From Silicimonas sp963779765 (GTDB lineage Bacteria; Pseudomonadota; Alphaproteobacteria; Rhodobacterales; Rhodobacteraceae), in the NCBI GenBank assembly GCA_963779765.1, contig CAVZZP010000004.1, forward strand, positions 62,001-126,000: DNA of 64,000 bases. Reading direction: 5' to 3'. The notes below the pieces were generated by a model. That model saw only the letters and a program-made list of their open reading frames with translations. It made no database searches and had not been told where the DNA came from. This document shows, one piece after another, positions 9,636 to 18,364 of the stretch (positions are counted from its first letter, which is position 1; every line of letters begins with the position of its first letter). The position numbers and the translations under genes are program-made.

Positions 9636-12251
9636 TCAGAACTCCTCCCAGTCGTCGTCGGACGCGTCCTCCGGCGCCAAGGCCAGATTGCCGGCGGACC
9701 TCGGGGGTCGAGCGGCATCCTTTCGGACATCCTGCCCGGTGCTTCGATTGACAGGCGCAATGGTGGCGACGCCACGCTCCGCCGGTGCAGCAGCGTCGGC
9801 CGACCCGCTCTTCGACTGAACGGCTACGGGTGCGGTGTCCGAGGCGGTCGCGCGCGACCCGCTGCATTGAAAACGGTGTGTGATCGACACGAGCGAAGTC
9901 GCCTCGGTCGTCATGAGCTTCGAGGAGGCCATCGTCTCTTCGAACATGGCGACGTTCTTCTGGGTGACCTGGTCAAGCTGGTTCATTGCCGTGTTGATCT
10001 CGTCGAGGCCGGTCGACTGCTCGCGCGCCGAGGCAGCGATGCCCGAGACGTGCTCGGCGATGCCGCCGACCGACGCCACGATCTCGGTCAGCGCATGCCC
10101 GGCCTTTCCGACCAGCGAGACGCCCTTCTTGACGTGCTCGGACGAGGTCGAGATCAGGTCGGTGATCTCGCGCGCGGCTTCCGAGGACCGCTGCGCAAGT
10201 GCCCGCACTTCCGACGCGACGACGGCGAATCCGCGTCCCGCATCGCCTGCTCGCGCGGCCTCGACCCCGGCATTTAGAGCAAGAAGGTTCGTCTGGAAGG
10301 CGATCTCGTCGATCACGCCGATGATGCGCGAGATTTGTTCCGAGGAGTTGGCGATCTCGCCCATGGCGTCGACGGCCTGCCGGACCACGTCACCCGAAGT
10401 CGCCGCGTTGTCGCGGGCGTCGTCGACGACATCGTTCGCTTGCTTGGCCCCCGACGCGGCCGAGGCGACCGAGGCGGTAAGCTCCGAGATCGCTGCAGCG
10501 GTTTCCTCCAGCGTGGCGGCCTGACGTTCGGTCCGGCGAGACAGGTCGTCGGCCGCGCCGGATACGTTGTCGGCCTCGCCGAGTATGGTGTCCGCGCTGG
10601 CAAGGATACGGGCGATCGCACCGTCGAGTTCGCTCACGGCGCGATTGAAGTCGGTGCGAAGCGCCTCGTAGTCGCCGGGGAAGGCGGTCTCGATGCGGAC
10701 GCGCAGGTTTCCGTCCGACAACTCGGTCAGCGCACTCTTCAGTTCGGTCATGACGCGCGATTGCTCGGCCACCATGCGCTCGTTCTGTTCAGTTGCGGCA
10801 CGAAGCCGGGTCTCGCTCTCGGTGATGTCCTGCCCAAGGAGGACGAAGCCCGTAAGACGGCCTGCGGAATTGGTGGTAGGGCTGAGGCTGCCGTCGAGCA
10901 GCAGATCGACGGTCCCCATTGTGACGTGAAACTTCCCGAAGACCGCCTTGCCGGACTTGAGCGCGGCCTCGACCGGACTTCCGTCGGCGTTCTGGACGAA
11001 CTGTGCCATGCGCACGTCCGATGGCGTCCGCCCGGCAGTCTTCAGCGCGACGCCCATGCGGTCGCTCATCGCCGAGAGCAACCCGTCGGGGCCGAAGTCC
11101 GCGCGCAACTGCGCCTGTTCCAGCGAGGCGAGGACCGCCGCCGTCTTGCGCTGCTCGGTGACGTCGAGCCATTCGAGGACATAGCCCATCGTCGCGCCTT
11201 TATCGCCCTCGATGCGGTTCAGCACCAGGTTCATCAGGACGCCGCCGATGGTGATGTCGATGTCGATCGGAAAGGATGCCTCGGCCATCCGCCTGCGTGG
11301 ACCTTCGGGTTTCCGATGAAAAAGGTCGGCGTTCATGCCGACGAGTTGGTCGGGATCGAACGAAGGCACGACGACACGGAAATCGTCGAGGTTGTCGCGC
11401 ACGAGGTCGATCATCGCGGTGTTGCAGTGGGTGACGGTCATGTCGGTGTCGCAGAGCATCATTGCGGCGGTCGACCCCTGGAAACCCGCGCCTCGGAACA
11501 TGGCATCGACCTTGGCGATTTCGGCCTCGTCCAGCCTTGTCCGCAGGGTTTCGAGCGCCGTTGCGGTCTTGCCGATCTCGTCGCCCCGTTCGAGGTAGGG
11601 CACCGATGAGGCGAAGTCTCCCTGGGCCATGGCAGAGGTCCGCACGATGATGCGGTTCAGAGGACTGGTCACGATGTGCCGAACCGCCCATGTCCCGAGA
11701 GCGGACATGATGAGGGCGATCGCGGCGCTGACCGCTATGCCGAGCTTCAGATCGTCAGCTACGGTCGCTTCGAGCGCCGCCGGGCTCCACACGACGCCGA
11801 GGCCGCCGAGCACGGTGCCGTCCTTGCCGCCGAAGATGGGAACCCCGACAAGAAGCCCGTCGGGCGAAACGATCTCTTCTCCCGTGTCTGCGGCCTGTCT
11901 CGCCAGCGTTTCGATTGCGTCGAGGTCGCTGTCCTTGCCCTGCTGCGCGACGACGGCGCCTTGCGCGACGACGACAGCTAGGGTTGCGAGGTCCGTACTG
12001 TCGATGACGGCTTCGAGCCGATTCTCGACCTGGTCCGTATCGCCGAACTTGAGCGGCGCAGCGATCTGCTGCGCCGTGGCCACGGTGATGCTCGCGCCCA
12101 GGGAACGCGCTGCATCGATCGCGATCTGGCCGCTGGTGCGAAGCGACAAGACCGTCAGTGCGGTCGACAGCACCGCGCAGATCGCCGCGATAAGAATGAG
12201 GCACTTGAGAAAGATCGGCAGCGACGTGCGGCTGGCCTGCGACGTGGACAT
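9636..12251 (-). CDS. Methyl-accepting chemotaxis protein with PAS domains and a CheR/CheB tether
   Basis: An 871-residue inner-membrane chemoreceptor. Transmembrane helix 1 is at about residues 12-33 and helix 2 at about 168-190, enclosing a periplasmic sensor of about 130 residues. HAMP follows (PLNRIIVRTSAMAQGDF), then two PAS-like regions (about 250-375 and 380-490; note YVLEWLDVTEQRKT and FVLLGQDITESETR). A second HAMP-like segment (LSDGNLRVRIETAFPGDYEA) precedes the signalling hairpin with EIAFQTNLLALNAGVEAARA. The last residues, DDDWEEF, resemble the C-terminal pentapeptide that tethers CheR and CheB. The gene is transcribed from the same strand as, and 48 bp after, a lone periplasmic Cache-like protein, with the sugar-locus LacI gene before that. 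This suggests it senses a ligand tied to the sugar locus. Confidence 0.92.
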   Translation of the reverse strand: MSTSQASRTSLPIFLKCLILIAAICAVLSTALTVLSLRTSGQIAIDAARSLGASITVATAQQIAAPLKFGDTDQVENRLEAVIDSTDLATLAVVVAQGAVVAQQGKDSDLDAIETLARQAADTGEEIVSPDGLLVGVPIFGGKDGTVLGGLGVVWSPAALEATVADDLKLGIAVSAAIALIMSALGTWAVRHIVTSPLNRIIVRTSAMAQGDFASSVPYLERGDEIGKTATALETLRTRLDEAEIAKVDAMFRGAGFQGSTAAMMLCDTDMTVTHCNTAMIDLVRDNLDDFRVVVPSFDPDQLVGMNADLFHRKPEGPRRRMAEASFPIDIDITIGGVLMNLVLNRIEGDKGATMGYVLEWLDVTEQRKTAAVLASLEQAQLRADFGPDGLLSAMSDRMGVALKTAGRTPSDVRMAQFVQNADGSPVEAALKSGKAVFGKFHVTMGTVDLLLDGSLSPTTNSAGRLTGFVLLGQDITESETRLRAATEQNERMVAEQSRVMTELKSALTELSDGNLRVRIETAFPGDYEALRTDFNRAVSELDGAIARILASADTILGEADNVSGAADDLSRRTERQAATLEETAAAISELTASVASAASGAKQANDVVDDARDNAATSGDVVRQAVDAMGEIANSSEQISRIIGVIDEIAFQTNLLALNAGVEAARAGDAGRGFAVVASEVRALAQRSSEAAREITDLISTSSEHVKKGVSLVGKAGHALTEIVASVGGIAEHVSGIAASAREQSTGLDEINTAMNQLDQVTQKNVAMFEETMASSKLMTTEATSLVSITHRFQCSGSRATASDTAPVAVQSKSGSADAAAPAERGVATIAPVNRSTGQDVRKDAARPPRSAGNLALAPEDASDDDWEEF

Positions 12252-12299
12252 GGCGACGCGGTCTCCTTGAGGCGGGACGTGGGACGGGTCAGAGACGGG

Positions 12300-12872
12300 T
12301 CAAAGAAGCGACTCCGCGTCGACACCGACGGTCATCGCGCCAATCGGCGCGCCTGTGTCGGGATCGACGATCGTGATCGAAATCTGGCCCTGGTAGGTCT
12401 GGCTAGATTCGTCGAATTCGACGTCGCCGAAGTGGATGGCGTCCGGACCCACGTCATGGGTCTTCTGGAACTTGTCCTCGTCGCCCTGCCAATAGTCCGA
12501 TGTCACCGCCGAGGACGCGACGTTCAGCCCGTGCGCGTCCATGATGAACGCTTCGGTGATGCGCCCGTTCGACTTCGCAACCTGTTCACGCAGGAAGTCG
12601 GCAGCGGAGTTGCCCAGGACCGGATCGATGGTCGGCGTCGCGGCGGTGCCCACTTCGGCACGCCAGGTCTGATCCAGCGCTTCGATCCGCGCCTGGTCAT
12701 AGCCGCCGGTGGCGGCGTTCTGGTTGCGAATCGCGTCGATCAGGACCTGGTTCGACGCCCAGCCCTGAATGCCGTCTTCGAGAAATCCGCGCATCGCGGG
12801 TTCGAAGTCGTTGGCGAGGGCGGGAATTGCGGTAAGCGCGAGAATCGCGCCGCTGAGTGCAAGTCTGGTCAT
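12300..12872 (-). CDS. Secreted single-domain Cache/PDC-like sensor protein
   Basis: A 190-residue protein with a classic signal peptide (MTRLALSGAILALTAIPALA, cleaved after about residue 20) and no transmembrane anchor, so it should be free in the periplasm. The mature part reads like the membrane-distal half of a PDC/Cache ligand-binding domain: ITEAFIMDAHGLNVASS, then VTSDYWQGDEDKFQKT, then a final beta-rich segment ending IVDPDTGAPIGAMTVGVD. Cache domains bind small ligands outside the cell. Here the domain is solitary and lies directly upstream of the chemoreceptor gene. It could act as a ligand-presenting partner of that receptor, as periplasmic binding proteins do for Tar and Trg. That role is inferred from position only. 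Confidence 0.7.
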   Translation of the reverse strand: MTRLALSGAILALTAIPALANDFEPAMRGFLEDGIQGWASNQVLIDAIRNQNAATGGYDQARIEALDQTWRAEVGTAATPTIDPVLGNSAADFLREQVAKSNGRITEAFIMDAHGLNVASSAVTSDYWQGDEDKFQKTHDVGPDAIHFGDVEFDESSQTYQGQISITIVDPDTGAPIGAMTVGVDAESLL

Positions 12873-12935
12873 GGTTGGCTACCCTGGTTGGACAATCACA
12901 GGGTTGCGTCCTAGCGATCCAGCCTTGCGAAACGC

Positions 12936-13988
12936 TTAACCGTCGAAGGCCATGATCTCTGCAATCGGATCGGGCCGGATCACCTTCTGAAGCGGAGGCA
13001 GATCCGGCCGGTCGATACGCTGCATCAGCGCCCTTGCGAGGAAACTTCCGGTCCCCGCGACGTCCTCGTGAAAGACAAGGATTTCCTGGCGGAAGACCTT
13101 CAGGAACGAGATCGCCTCTTTTGACGCCAGGTCGATGTCGCGTCCGATAACGCGGCCTGCGGCCTCGATCGACTGGGTGGCCGCGACGGCGGACGGCGCC
13201 GACGCCGTCATCACGCAGTCGGTGTCGGGGTGCAACGCAAGTTCGGCGGCAACAGCCGCGGCGACACGTTCCGTCGGGCTGTCGCTTGTCGCGCCTTCGA
13301 GGATGCGCGCGGCCATTCCGGCCGCGGCTGCGGCTTCGCTGGCCCCGCGCGTCATGTGCTGGGAATAGCTCTGATCGCCGGGCGGGGCGACGATCAGCAT
13401 CCGTCTCCGGCCACGGGCGGCGAAGGTTTCGGCGCACAGGCGGCCGTAGGTTTCGTTGTCGAAGTCGAAGTAGGGATCATCGGCGCAGTCGGCCGTCCGG
13501 CCGTGCATCACGAAGGGAAACCGGCGCTCGCGAAGGAACTCGATCCGGGTATCGCGGGGCTGGATGCGGTTCAGGATCACACCGTCGGCAGAGCCGGTGC
13601 GAACGATGTATTCGACCGGAGTGAGGGGTGATTCGTCGGGGAAGTAGGGCATCACGACCAGATGATAGGGCGTGCCCCTGCATTCACTCGCCACGGCGGT
13701 GATGAGCTTAGCGGTGTGGTTCATGACGTCGTGGTCCGTCGACAGCACAAGCGCCAGCACGTTCGTCTTGCCGGTGCGCAGACGAAGGCCAGCGCGGTTC
13801 GGCCGGTAGCCCAGTTCAAGGGCCAGCGCGCGGACACGTTCCTTGGTACTTTCGCCGATGTCCGGTGCGTTGGACAGCGCACGCGACACCGTGGGCACCG
13901 CGACGCCGGCAAGACGCGCGATGGTCTTGAGCGTCGGCCGCTCGCGCTCGCCCGGCATGAGGAGCGCCTTCTTGTCCGAATCCGTCAT
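12936..13988 (-). CDS. LacI-family transcriptional regulator of the sugar locus
   Basis: A 350-residue repressor. The N-terminal helix-turn-helix reads TLKTIARLAGVAVPTVSRALS and is followed by the hinge region (NRAGLRLRTGKTNVLALVL). The rest is a periplasmic-binding-protein-like effector domain (DGVILNRIQPRD, FPFVMHGRT, YFDFDNETYGRLCAETF). The ATG at 13988 was chosen over the upstream TTG at 14006 because a GGGAAGG ribosome site fits it. It is divergent from the ABC transporter operon, and two LacI-type operator sequences lie between them, so autoregulation and control of the transporter are likely. The effector is presumably a sugar or sugar derivative from the imported substrate. Confidence 0.9.
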   Translation of the reverse strand: MTDSDKKALLMPGERERPTLKTIARLAGVAVPTVSRALSNAPDIGESTKERVRALALELGYRPNRAGLRLRTGKTNVLALVLSTDHDVMNHTAKLITAVASECRGTPYHLVVMPYFPDESPLTPVEYIVRTGSADGVILNRIQPRDTRIEFLRERRFPFVMHGRTADCADDPYFDFDNETYGRLCAETFAARGRRRMLIVAPPGDQSYSQHMTRGASEAAAAAGMAARILEGATSDSPTERVAAAVAAELALHPDTDCVMTASAPSAVAATQSIEAAGRVIGRDIDLASKEAISFLKVFRQEILVFHEDVAGTGSFLARALMQRIDRPDLPPLQKVIRPDPIAEIMAFDG

Positions 13989-14052
13989 CGTCGCCTTCCC
14001 GCGCAACCAAGCTGTGAAAAGCCAGTTTTTTCCGCGCTTGATTTACCATTCT

Positions 14053-14083
14053 AAAACGATTTAACGTGACCGCAAACGATTTA
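14053..14083. promoter_or_regulatory. Two LacI-type operators, 20 bp apart
   Basis: The decamer AAACGATTTA occurs at 14054-14063 and again at 14074-14083. Each sits in a near-palindrome centred on CG (TAAAACGATTTA and CAAACGATTTAG), the usual shape of LacI-family operators. The 20-bp centre-to-centre distance places both on one face of the helix. They lie between the lacI-type gene and the solute-binding-protein gene, just ahead of the AGGGAGGAAAA ribosome site. Confidence 0.7.
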
Positions 14084-14102
14084 GGAATAGGGAGGAAAAT
14101 CC

Positions 14103-15332
14103 ATGAAATCGTTGCGTACCCTACTGTGCTGCACCGCGCTCGTTTCGGCTGGCGCCGCCCATGCGACCGATCTTGAAGTCACCCACTGGTGGACCTCTGG
14201 CGGAGAGGCGGCGGCCGTGAGCGAGTTCGCCAAGGCCTTCGACGCCTCGGGCGACAAGTGGATCGACGGCGCCATCGCCGGCGGCGGCGGAACTGCGCGT
14301 CCCGTGATGGTCAGCCGGATCATCGGCGGCGATCCGATGGGCGCCTTCCAGTTCAACCACGGCCGCCAGGCCGAGGAGCTGATCGAGGCGGGTCTTCTGA
14401 AAGACATGACCGCAGTGGCCGAGGCCGAGGGCTGGAAGGACATCGTCAACCCGCCGTCGCTTCTGGATGCCTGCACGCTCGACGGCAAAATCTACTGCGC
14501 CCCCGTCAACATCCACTCGTGGCAGTGGCTCTGGCTGTCGAACGCGGCATTCGAGAAGGCTGGCGTCGCGGTTCCGACCAACTGGGACGAGTTCGTGGCC
14601 GCCGGACCGGCGCTGCGCGAGGCTGGAATCCAGCCGATGGCGCTTGGCGGGCAGCCCTGGCAGTCGTCGGGCATGTTCAACGTGCTGATGGCGACCGTTG
14701 CCGGTCCCGAGGTCCTTCAGACGATCTATGGCGACGCGGATGCCGAGCTTGCTGCGGGCGACGAGATGAAGGCCGTCTTTGCGGCCGCGGCCGACGCGCG
14801 TGAGTTGGCGAAGGGCTCGAACGTCCAGGACTGGAACCAGGCCACCAACCTCGTCATCACCGATCAGGCCGGCGGCCAGATCATGGGTGACTGGGCGCAG
14901 GGCGAATTCGCCGTCGCGGGCGAGGTCGCGGGCGAAGACTATACCTGCCTGCCGGGTCTCGGCGTGCGCGAAATCATCTCGACCGGCGGCGACGCCTTCT
15001 ACTTCCCCGTCAACGACGACCCGGAAGTGAGCGCGGCGCAGGACCGTCTGGCGGCGACGCTGCTGTCGCCCGAGACGCAGGTGAACTTCAACCTGAAGAA
15101 GGGCTCGCTTCCGATCCGCGGCGACATCGACCTCACCGCGGCGAACGACTGCATGAAGAAGGGTCTCGAGATCCTGGCTGCGGGCAACACCATGCCCGAC
15201 GTGAACCTCCTGAACACCGAGGACACGAACAACCAGCTCAACGACCTTTTCGTCCAGTTCTTCCAGGACGAGTCGATCACGCCCGAGGCCGCCCAGGAGC
15301 GCTTCGTCGAGATCGTGCGCAACAAGGACTGA
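14103..15332 (+). CDS. CUT1 sugar ABC transporter, periplasmic solute-binding protein
   Basis: A 409-residue family-1 extracellular binding protein. The signal peptide is MKSLRTLLCCTALVSAGAAHA, cleaved near residue 21. The mature start DLEVTHWWTSGGE is typical of glucose/mannose and xylo-oligosaccharide binders (GtsA-like). Aromatic residues likely to stack on sugar occur at HSWQWLWLS and GQPWQSSGMF. It is the first gene of a rightward operon with two permeases, an ATPase and catabolic genes, so it delivers the locus's substrate to the permease pair. A strong hairpin follows its stop codon, as often seen where the binding protein must be made in excess over the membrane parts. The ribosome site is AGGGAGG. 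Confidence 0.92.
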   Translation: MKSLRTLLCCTALVSAGAAHATDLEVTHWWTSGGEAAAVSEFAKAFDASGDKWIDGAIAGGGGTARPVMVSRIIGGDPMGAFQFNHGRQAEELIEAGLLKDMTAVAEAEGWKDIVNPPSLLDACTLDGKIYCAPVNIHSWQWLWLSNAAFEKAGVAVPTNWDEFVAAGPALREAGIQPMALGGQPWQSSGMFNVLMATVAGPEVLQTIYGDADAELAAGDEMKAVFAAAADARELAKGSNVQDWNQATNLVITDQAGGQIMGDWAQGEFAVAGEVAGEDYTCLPGLGVREIISTGGDAFYFPVNDDPEVSAAQDRLAATLLSPETQVNFNLKKGSLPIRGDIDLTAANDCMKKGLEILAAGNTMPDVNLLNTEDTNNQLNDLFVQFFQDESITPEAAQERFVEIVRNKD

Positions 15333-15352
15333 TCCTTCAGGGATAGTCCGAC

Positions 15353-15380
15353 GGCGGGGCCGCAGACATGCGGTCCCGCC
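15353..15380 (+). repeat. Intercistronic hairpin after the binding-protein gene
   Basis: Arms GGCGGGGCCGC and GCGGTCCCGCC (11 bp, one G-U pair) close a 6-nt loop, 20 bp after the binding-protein stop and 36 bp before the first permease start. No T-tract follows. It probably protects the upstream mRNA from 3' decay or partly terminates transcription, raising binding protein over permease. Confidence 0.7.
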
Positions 15381-15416
15381 CAATCAAAAGAAGACGAGCG
15401 AAGGGGAGGGGACCGC

Positions 15417-16313
15417 GTGGCGTCGGAAGCCAAGAGGCCGATCGGCCTGTTCCGCAACCTGGCGGCCAAGATCGCCGCGATTCCAATGATCCTGACGGCG
15501 CTGGTGGTGTTCCTTGGCGGGACGCTCTGGACGATCACCTATTCGTTCACCAGCTCGAAGCTTCTGCCGCGCGCAAACTTCGTGGGGTTCGACCAGTACG
15601 AACGCCTGTGGAGCACGGAGCGCTGGCAGGTGTCGATCGAGAACCTGATGATCTACGGTCTTTGCAGCCTGGTCTTCAGCTTCATCATCGGCTTCGTCCT
15701 GGCGGCTCTCATGGACCAGAAGATCCGGTTCGAGAACACCTTCCGGACGATCATCCTCTATCCCTTCGCGCTGTCCTTCATCGTCACGGGCCTCGTCTGG
15801 CAGTGGCTTCTGAACCCCGACCTTGGCATCCAGAACGTGATCCGCAGCCTCGGGTTCACCAACTTCGAATTCAATCCGCTCTACAATCCCGACATCGTCA
15901 TCTACGGCGTGCTGATTGCCGGGCTGTGGCAGGGCACGGGCCTCGTCATGGTCCTGATGCTGGCCGGGCTGCGGGGCATCGACGGGGACATCTGGAAGGC
16001 CGCGCGGGTCGACGGCATCCCGATGTGGAAGACCTATCTTTTCATCGTCATCCCGATGATGCGGCCCGTGTTCATCACGACGCTCGTCATCATCGCCAGC
16101 GGCATCGTCCGCCTCTACGACCTGATCGTGGCGCAGACCTCCGGTGGCCCCGGCATCTCGTCCGAGGTGCCCGCGAAATACGTCTATGACTACATGTTCC
16201 AGGGCCAGAACCTGGGGCAGGGTTTCGCGGCATCGACCATGATGCTTCTCGCCGTCGCTATCGTCATCATCCCCTGGGCGATGCTCGAATTCGGAGGGAA
16301 GAAGCGTGTCTGA
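15417..16313 (+). CDS. Sugar ABC transporter permease (MalF-like)
   Basis: A 298-residue inner-membrane subunit with six predicted helices and the BPD_transp_1 EAA loop (WKAARVDGIPMWKTYLFIVIP). The GTG at 15417 is used, with a GGGGAGGG ribosome site 6 bp upstream. It forms the translocation pore with the next gene product. Its 3' end overlaps the start of that gene by 8 bp, which implies translational coupling. The substrate is that of the binding protein, probably a small oligosaccharide given the GH43 gene downstream. Confidence 0.92.
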   Translation: MASEAKRPIGLFRNLAAKIAAIPMILTALVVFLGGTLWTITYSFTSSKLLPRANFVGFDQYERLWSTERWQVSIENLMIYGLCSLVFSFIIGFVLAALMDQKIRFENTFRTIILYPFALSFIVTGLVWQWLLNPDLGIQNVIRSLGFTNFEFNPLYNPDIVIYGVLIAGLWQGTGLVMVLMLAGLRGIDGDIWKAARVDGIPMWKTYLFIVIPMMRPVFITTLVIIASGIVRLYDLIVAQTSGGPGISSEVPAKYVYDYMFQGQNLGQGFAASTMMLLAVAIVIIPWAMLEFGGKKRV

Positions 16314-17247
16314 TCCCGGCATCCTCGCGGTCACCAAGGCCGGCACCGACCCGGTCCGCGCGCAGCTCGACGGTCCGTCGGGCACGCGTCCGCGCCGGCT
16401 GATCTCGCGCCGCAACATCTTCCTCTACGGCACTCTGATCCTCGTCTCGGTCTATTACCTTCTTCCGCTCTACGTGATGGTCGTCACCTCGTTGAAGGGG
16501 ATGCCCGAGATCCGCATGGGCAATATCTTCGCCCCGCCGGTCGAGATCACCTTCGAGCCCTGGGTCAAGGCCTGGGCCGAGGCCTGTACCGGTCTTAACT
16601 GCGACGGTCTCAGCCGGGGCTTCTGGAACTCGGTCCGGATCACCGTGCCCTCGGTCATCCTGTCCATCGCAATCGCCTCGGTGAACGGCTACGCGCTGGC
16701 CAACTGGCGCTTCAAGGGGGCCGACATTTTCTTCACCATCCTGATCTTCGGCGCCTTCATCCCCTATCAGGTGATGCTCTACCCCATCGTGATCCTGCTG
16801 CGCGAGATGGGTCTCTACGGCACCCTCTGGGGCCTCGTCCTCGTCCACTCGGTCTTCGGGATGCCGATCCTGACGCTTCTCTTCCGCAACTACTTCACCT
16901 CGTTGCCCGAGGAGCTGTTCAAGGCGGCGCGCGTCGACGGCGCGGGGTTCTGGGGCATCTACTTCCAGATCATGCTGCCGATGTCGCTGCCGATCTTCGT
17001 GGTGGCGATGATCCTGCAGGTCACCGGCATCTGGAACGACTTCCTCTTCGGCGTCGTCTACACCAAGCCCGAATATTATCCGATGACGGTTCAGCTCAAC
17101 AACATCGTCAACTCGGTGCAGGGCGTGAAGGAATACAACGTCAACATGGCCGCGACGATCCTGACCGGCCTCGTCCCCCTCGTCATCTACTTCGTGTCCG
17201 GCCGTCTCTTCGTTCGAGGCATCGCCGCCGGCGCCGTGAAAGGGTAG
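16306..17247 (+). CDS. Sugar ABC transporter permease (MalG-like)
   Basis: A 313-residue second permease subunit with six predicted helices, the first being YGTLILVSVYYLLPLYVMVVTSLKG. Its EAA-loop motif, which docks the ATPase, is ELFKAARVDGAGFWGIYFQI. The start is a GTG that overlaps the preceding permease gene. It carries a cytoplasmic N-terminal extension of about 40 residues (TDPVRAQLDGPSGTRPRR) and a periplasmic insert with a cysteine pair (EACTGLNCDGL). The ATPase gene begins 6 bp downstream. Confidence 0.92.
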   Translation: MSDPGILAVTKAGTDPVRAQLDGPSGTRPRRLISRRNIFLYGTLILVSVYYLLPLYVMVVTSLKGMPEIRMGNIFAPPVEITFEPWVKAWAEACTGLNCDGLSRGFWNSVRITVPSVILSIAIASVNGYALANWRFKGADIFFTILIFGAFIPYQVMLYPIVILLREMGLYGTLWGLVLVHSVFGMPILTLLFRNYFTSLPEELFKAARVDGAGFWGIYFQIMLPMSLPIFVVAMILQVTGIWNDFLFGVVYTKPEYYPMTVQLNNIVNSVQGVKEYNVNMAATILTGLVPLVIYFVSGRLFVRGIAAGAVKG

Positions 17248-17252
17248 CAACC

Positions 17253-18338
17253 ATGACCGACGCCAATCGCAAGTCCGTCGAGATCAAGAGCCTGGACCTG
17301 AATTTCGGCGCCGTGAAGGTGCTGCGGAACCTCAACCTTGACGTCTACGAGGGCGAGTTCCTCGTGCTGCTCGGCTCGTCGGGGTGCGGAAAGTCGACGC
17401 TTCTGAACTGCATCGCGGGCCTTCTCGAGATCACCGAAGGCCAGATCTGGATCAAGGGCAAGAACGTGACCTGGGCCGAGCCGTCCGAACGGGGTATCGG
17501 CATGGTGTTCCAGTCCTACGCGCTTTACCCGCAGATGACGGTCGAGGGGAACATGAGCTTCGGCCTGAAGAACGCTCGGGTGCCGAAGCCCCAGATCAAG
17601 GAACGCGTGGCCCGCGCGGCGGAAGTCCTCCAGATCGAACCACTCCTGAAACGCAAACCCTCGGCTTTATCCGGCGGCCAGCGCCAGCGGGTGGCCATCG
17701 GACGGGCGCTGGTGCGCGACGTCGACGTCTTCCTCTTCGACGAGCCGCTGTCGAACCTCGACGCGAAGCTCCGCGCTGACCTGCGGGTGGAGCTGAAGCA
17801 GCTTCACCACCGGCTGAAGAACACGATGATCTACGTCACCCACGACCAGGTCGAGGCGATGACGCTGGCCAGCCGCATCGCGATCATGAAGGACGGCATG
17901 ATCCAGCAGCTTGCCTCGCCCGAGGAAATCTATTCCCGGCCCGCGAACCTTTATGTCGCTGACTTCATCGGCTCGCCCGCCATGAACCTCGTGAAAGGCA
18001 CTGTCTCGGGCAACCGCTTCACCTCGGGCGCGCTGTCGATCCCGCTCGACGGTTACGACTTCACCCGCCCCGCGAAGGGCGAGGCGTGGTTCGGCATCCG
18101 GCCCGAACACGTCCTCGTCGGCGACGCGGCCCACAGCGGCGACGCCGTTCTCGACCTCGAGGCCGAAGTCGTCGAACCGCTTGGATCGGACACCCTGATC
18201 CTGTCCACCCTCAACGGCGGGCGGTTCTGGCTCCGCACTGACGGACAGACGCGAATTCGCAGTGGCGACCACATTACCGTCGGGCTACGCACGGCCGACG
18301 CCTCGCTCTTCGATACGGGCGATGAAGCCCGGCTTTGA
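17253..18338 (+). CDS. Sugar ABC transporter ATP-binding protein (MalK/UgpC type)
   Basis: A 361-residue ATPase with Walker A (GSSGCGKST, about residues 42-50), Q-loop (MVFQSYALYPQM), signature (LSGGQRQR), Walker B (VFLFDEPLSNLD) and H-loop (YVTHDQVEAM). A C-terminal TOBE/MalK regulatory domain of about 120 residues follows (GEAWFGIRPEHVLVGD). It energises the two preceding permeases. This is the last fully intact gene of the operon as sequenced: the next four downstream genes all carry frameshifts. Confidence 0.93.
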   Translation: MTDANRKSVEIKSLDLNFGAVKVLRNLNLDVYEGEFLVLLGSSGCGKSTLLNCIAGLLEITEGQIWIKGKNVTWAEPSERGIGMVFQSYALYPQMTVEGNMSFGLKNARVPKPQIKERVARAAEVLQIEPLLKRKPSALSGGQRQRVAIGRALVRDVDVFLFDEPLSNLDAKLRADLRVELKQLHHRLKNTMIYVTHDQVEAMTLASRIAIMKDGMIQQLASPEEIYSRPANLYVADFIGSPAMNLVKGTVSGNRFTSGALSIPLDGYDFTRPAKGEAWFGIRPEHVLVGDAAHSGDAVLDLEAEVVEPLGSDTLILSTLNGGRFWLRTDGQTRIRSGDHITVGLRTADASLFDTGDEARL

Positions 18339-18364
18339 CACACCCACCCAAGGACTCCGATCCC

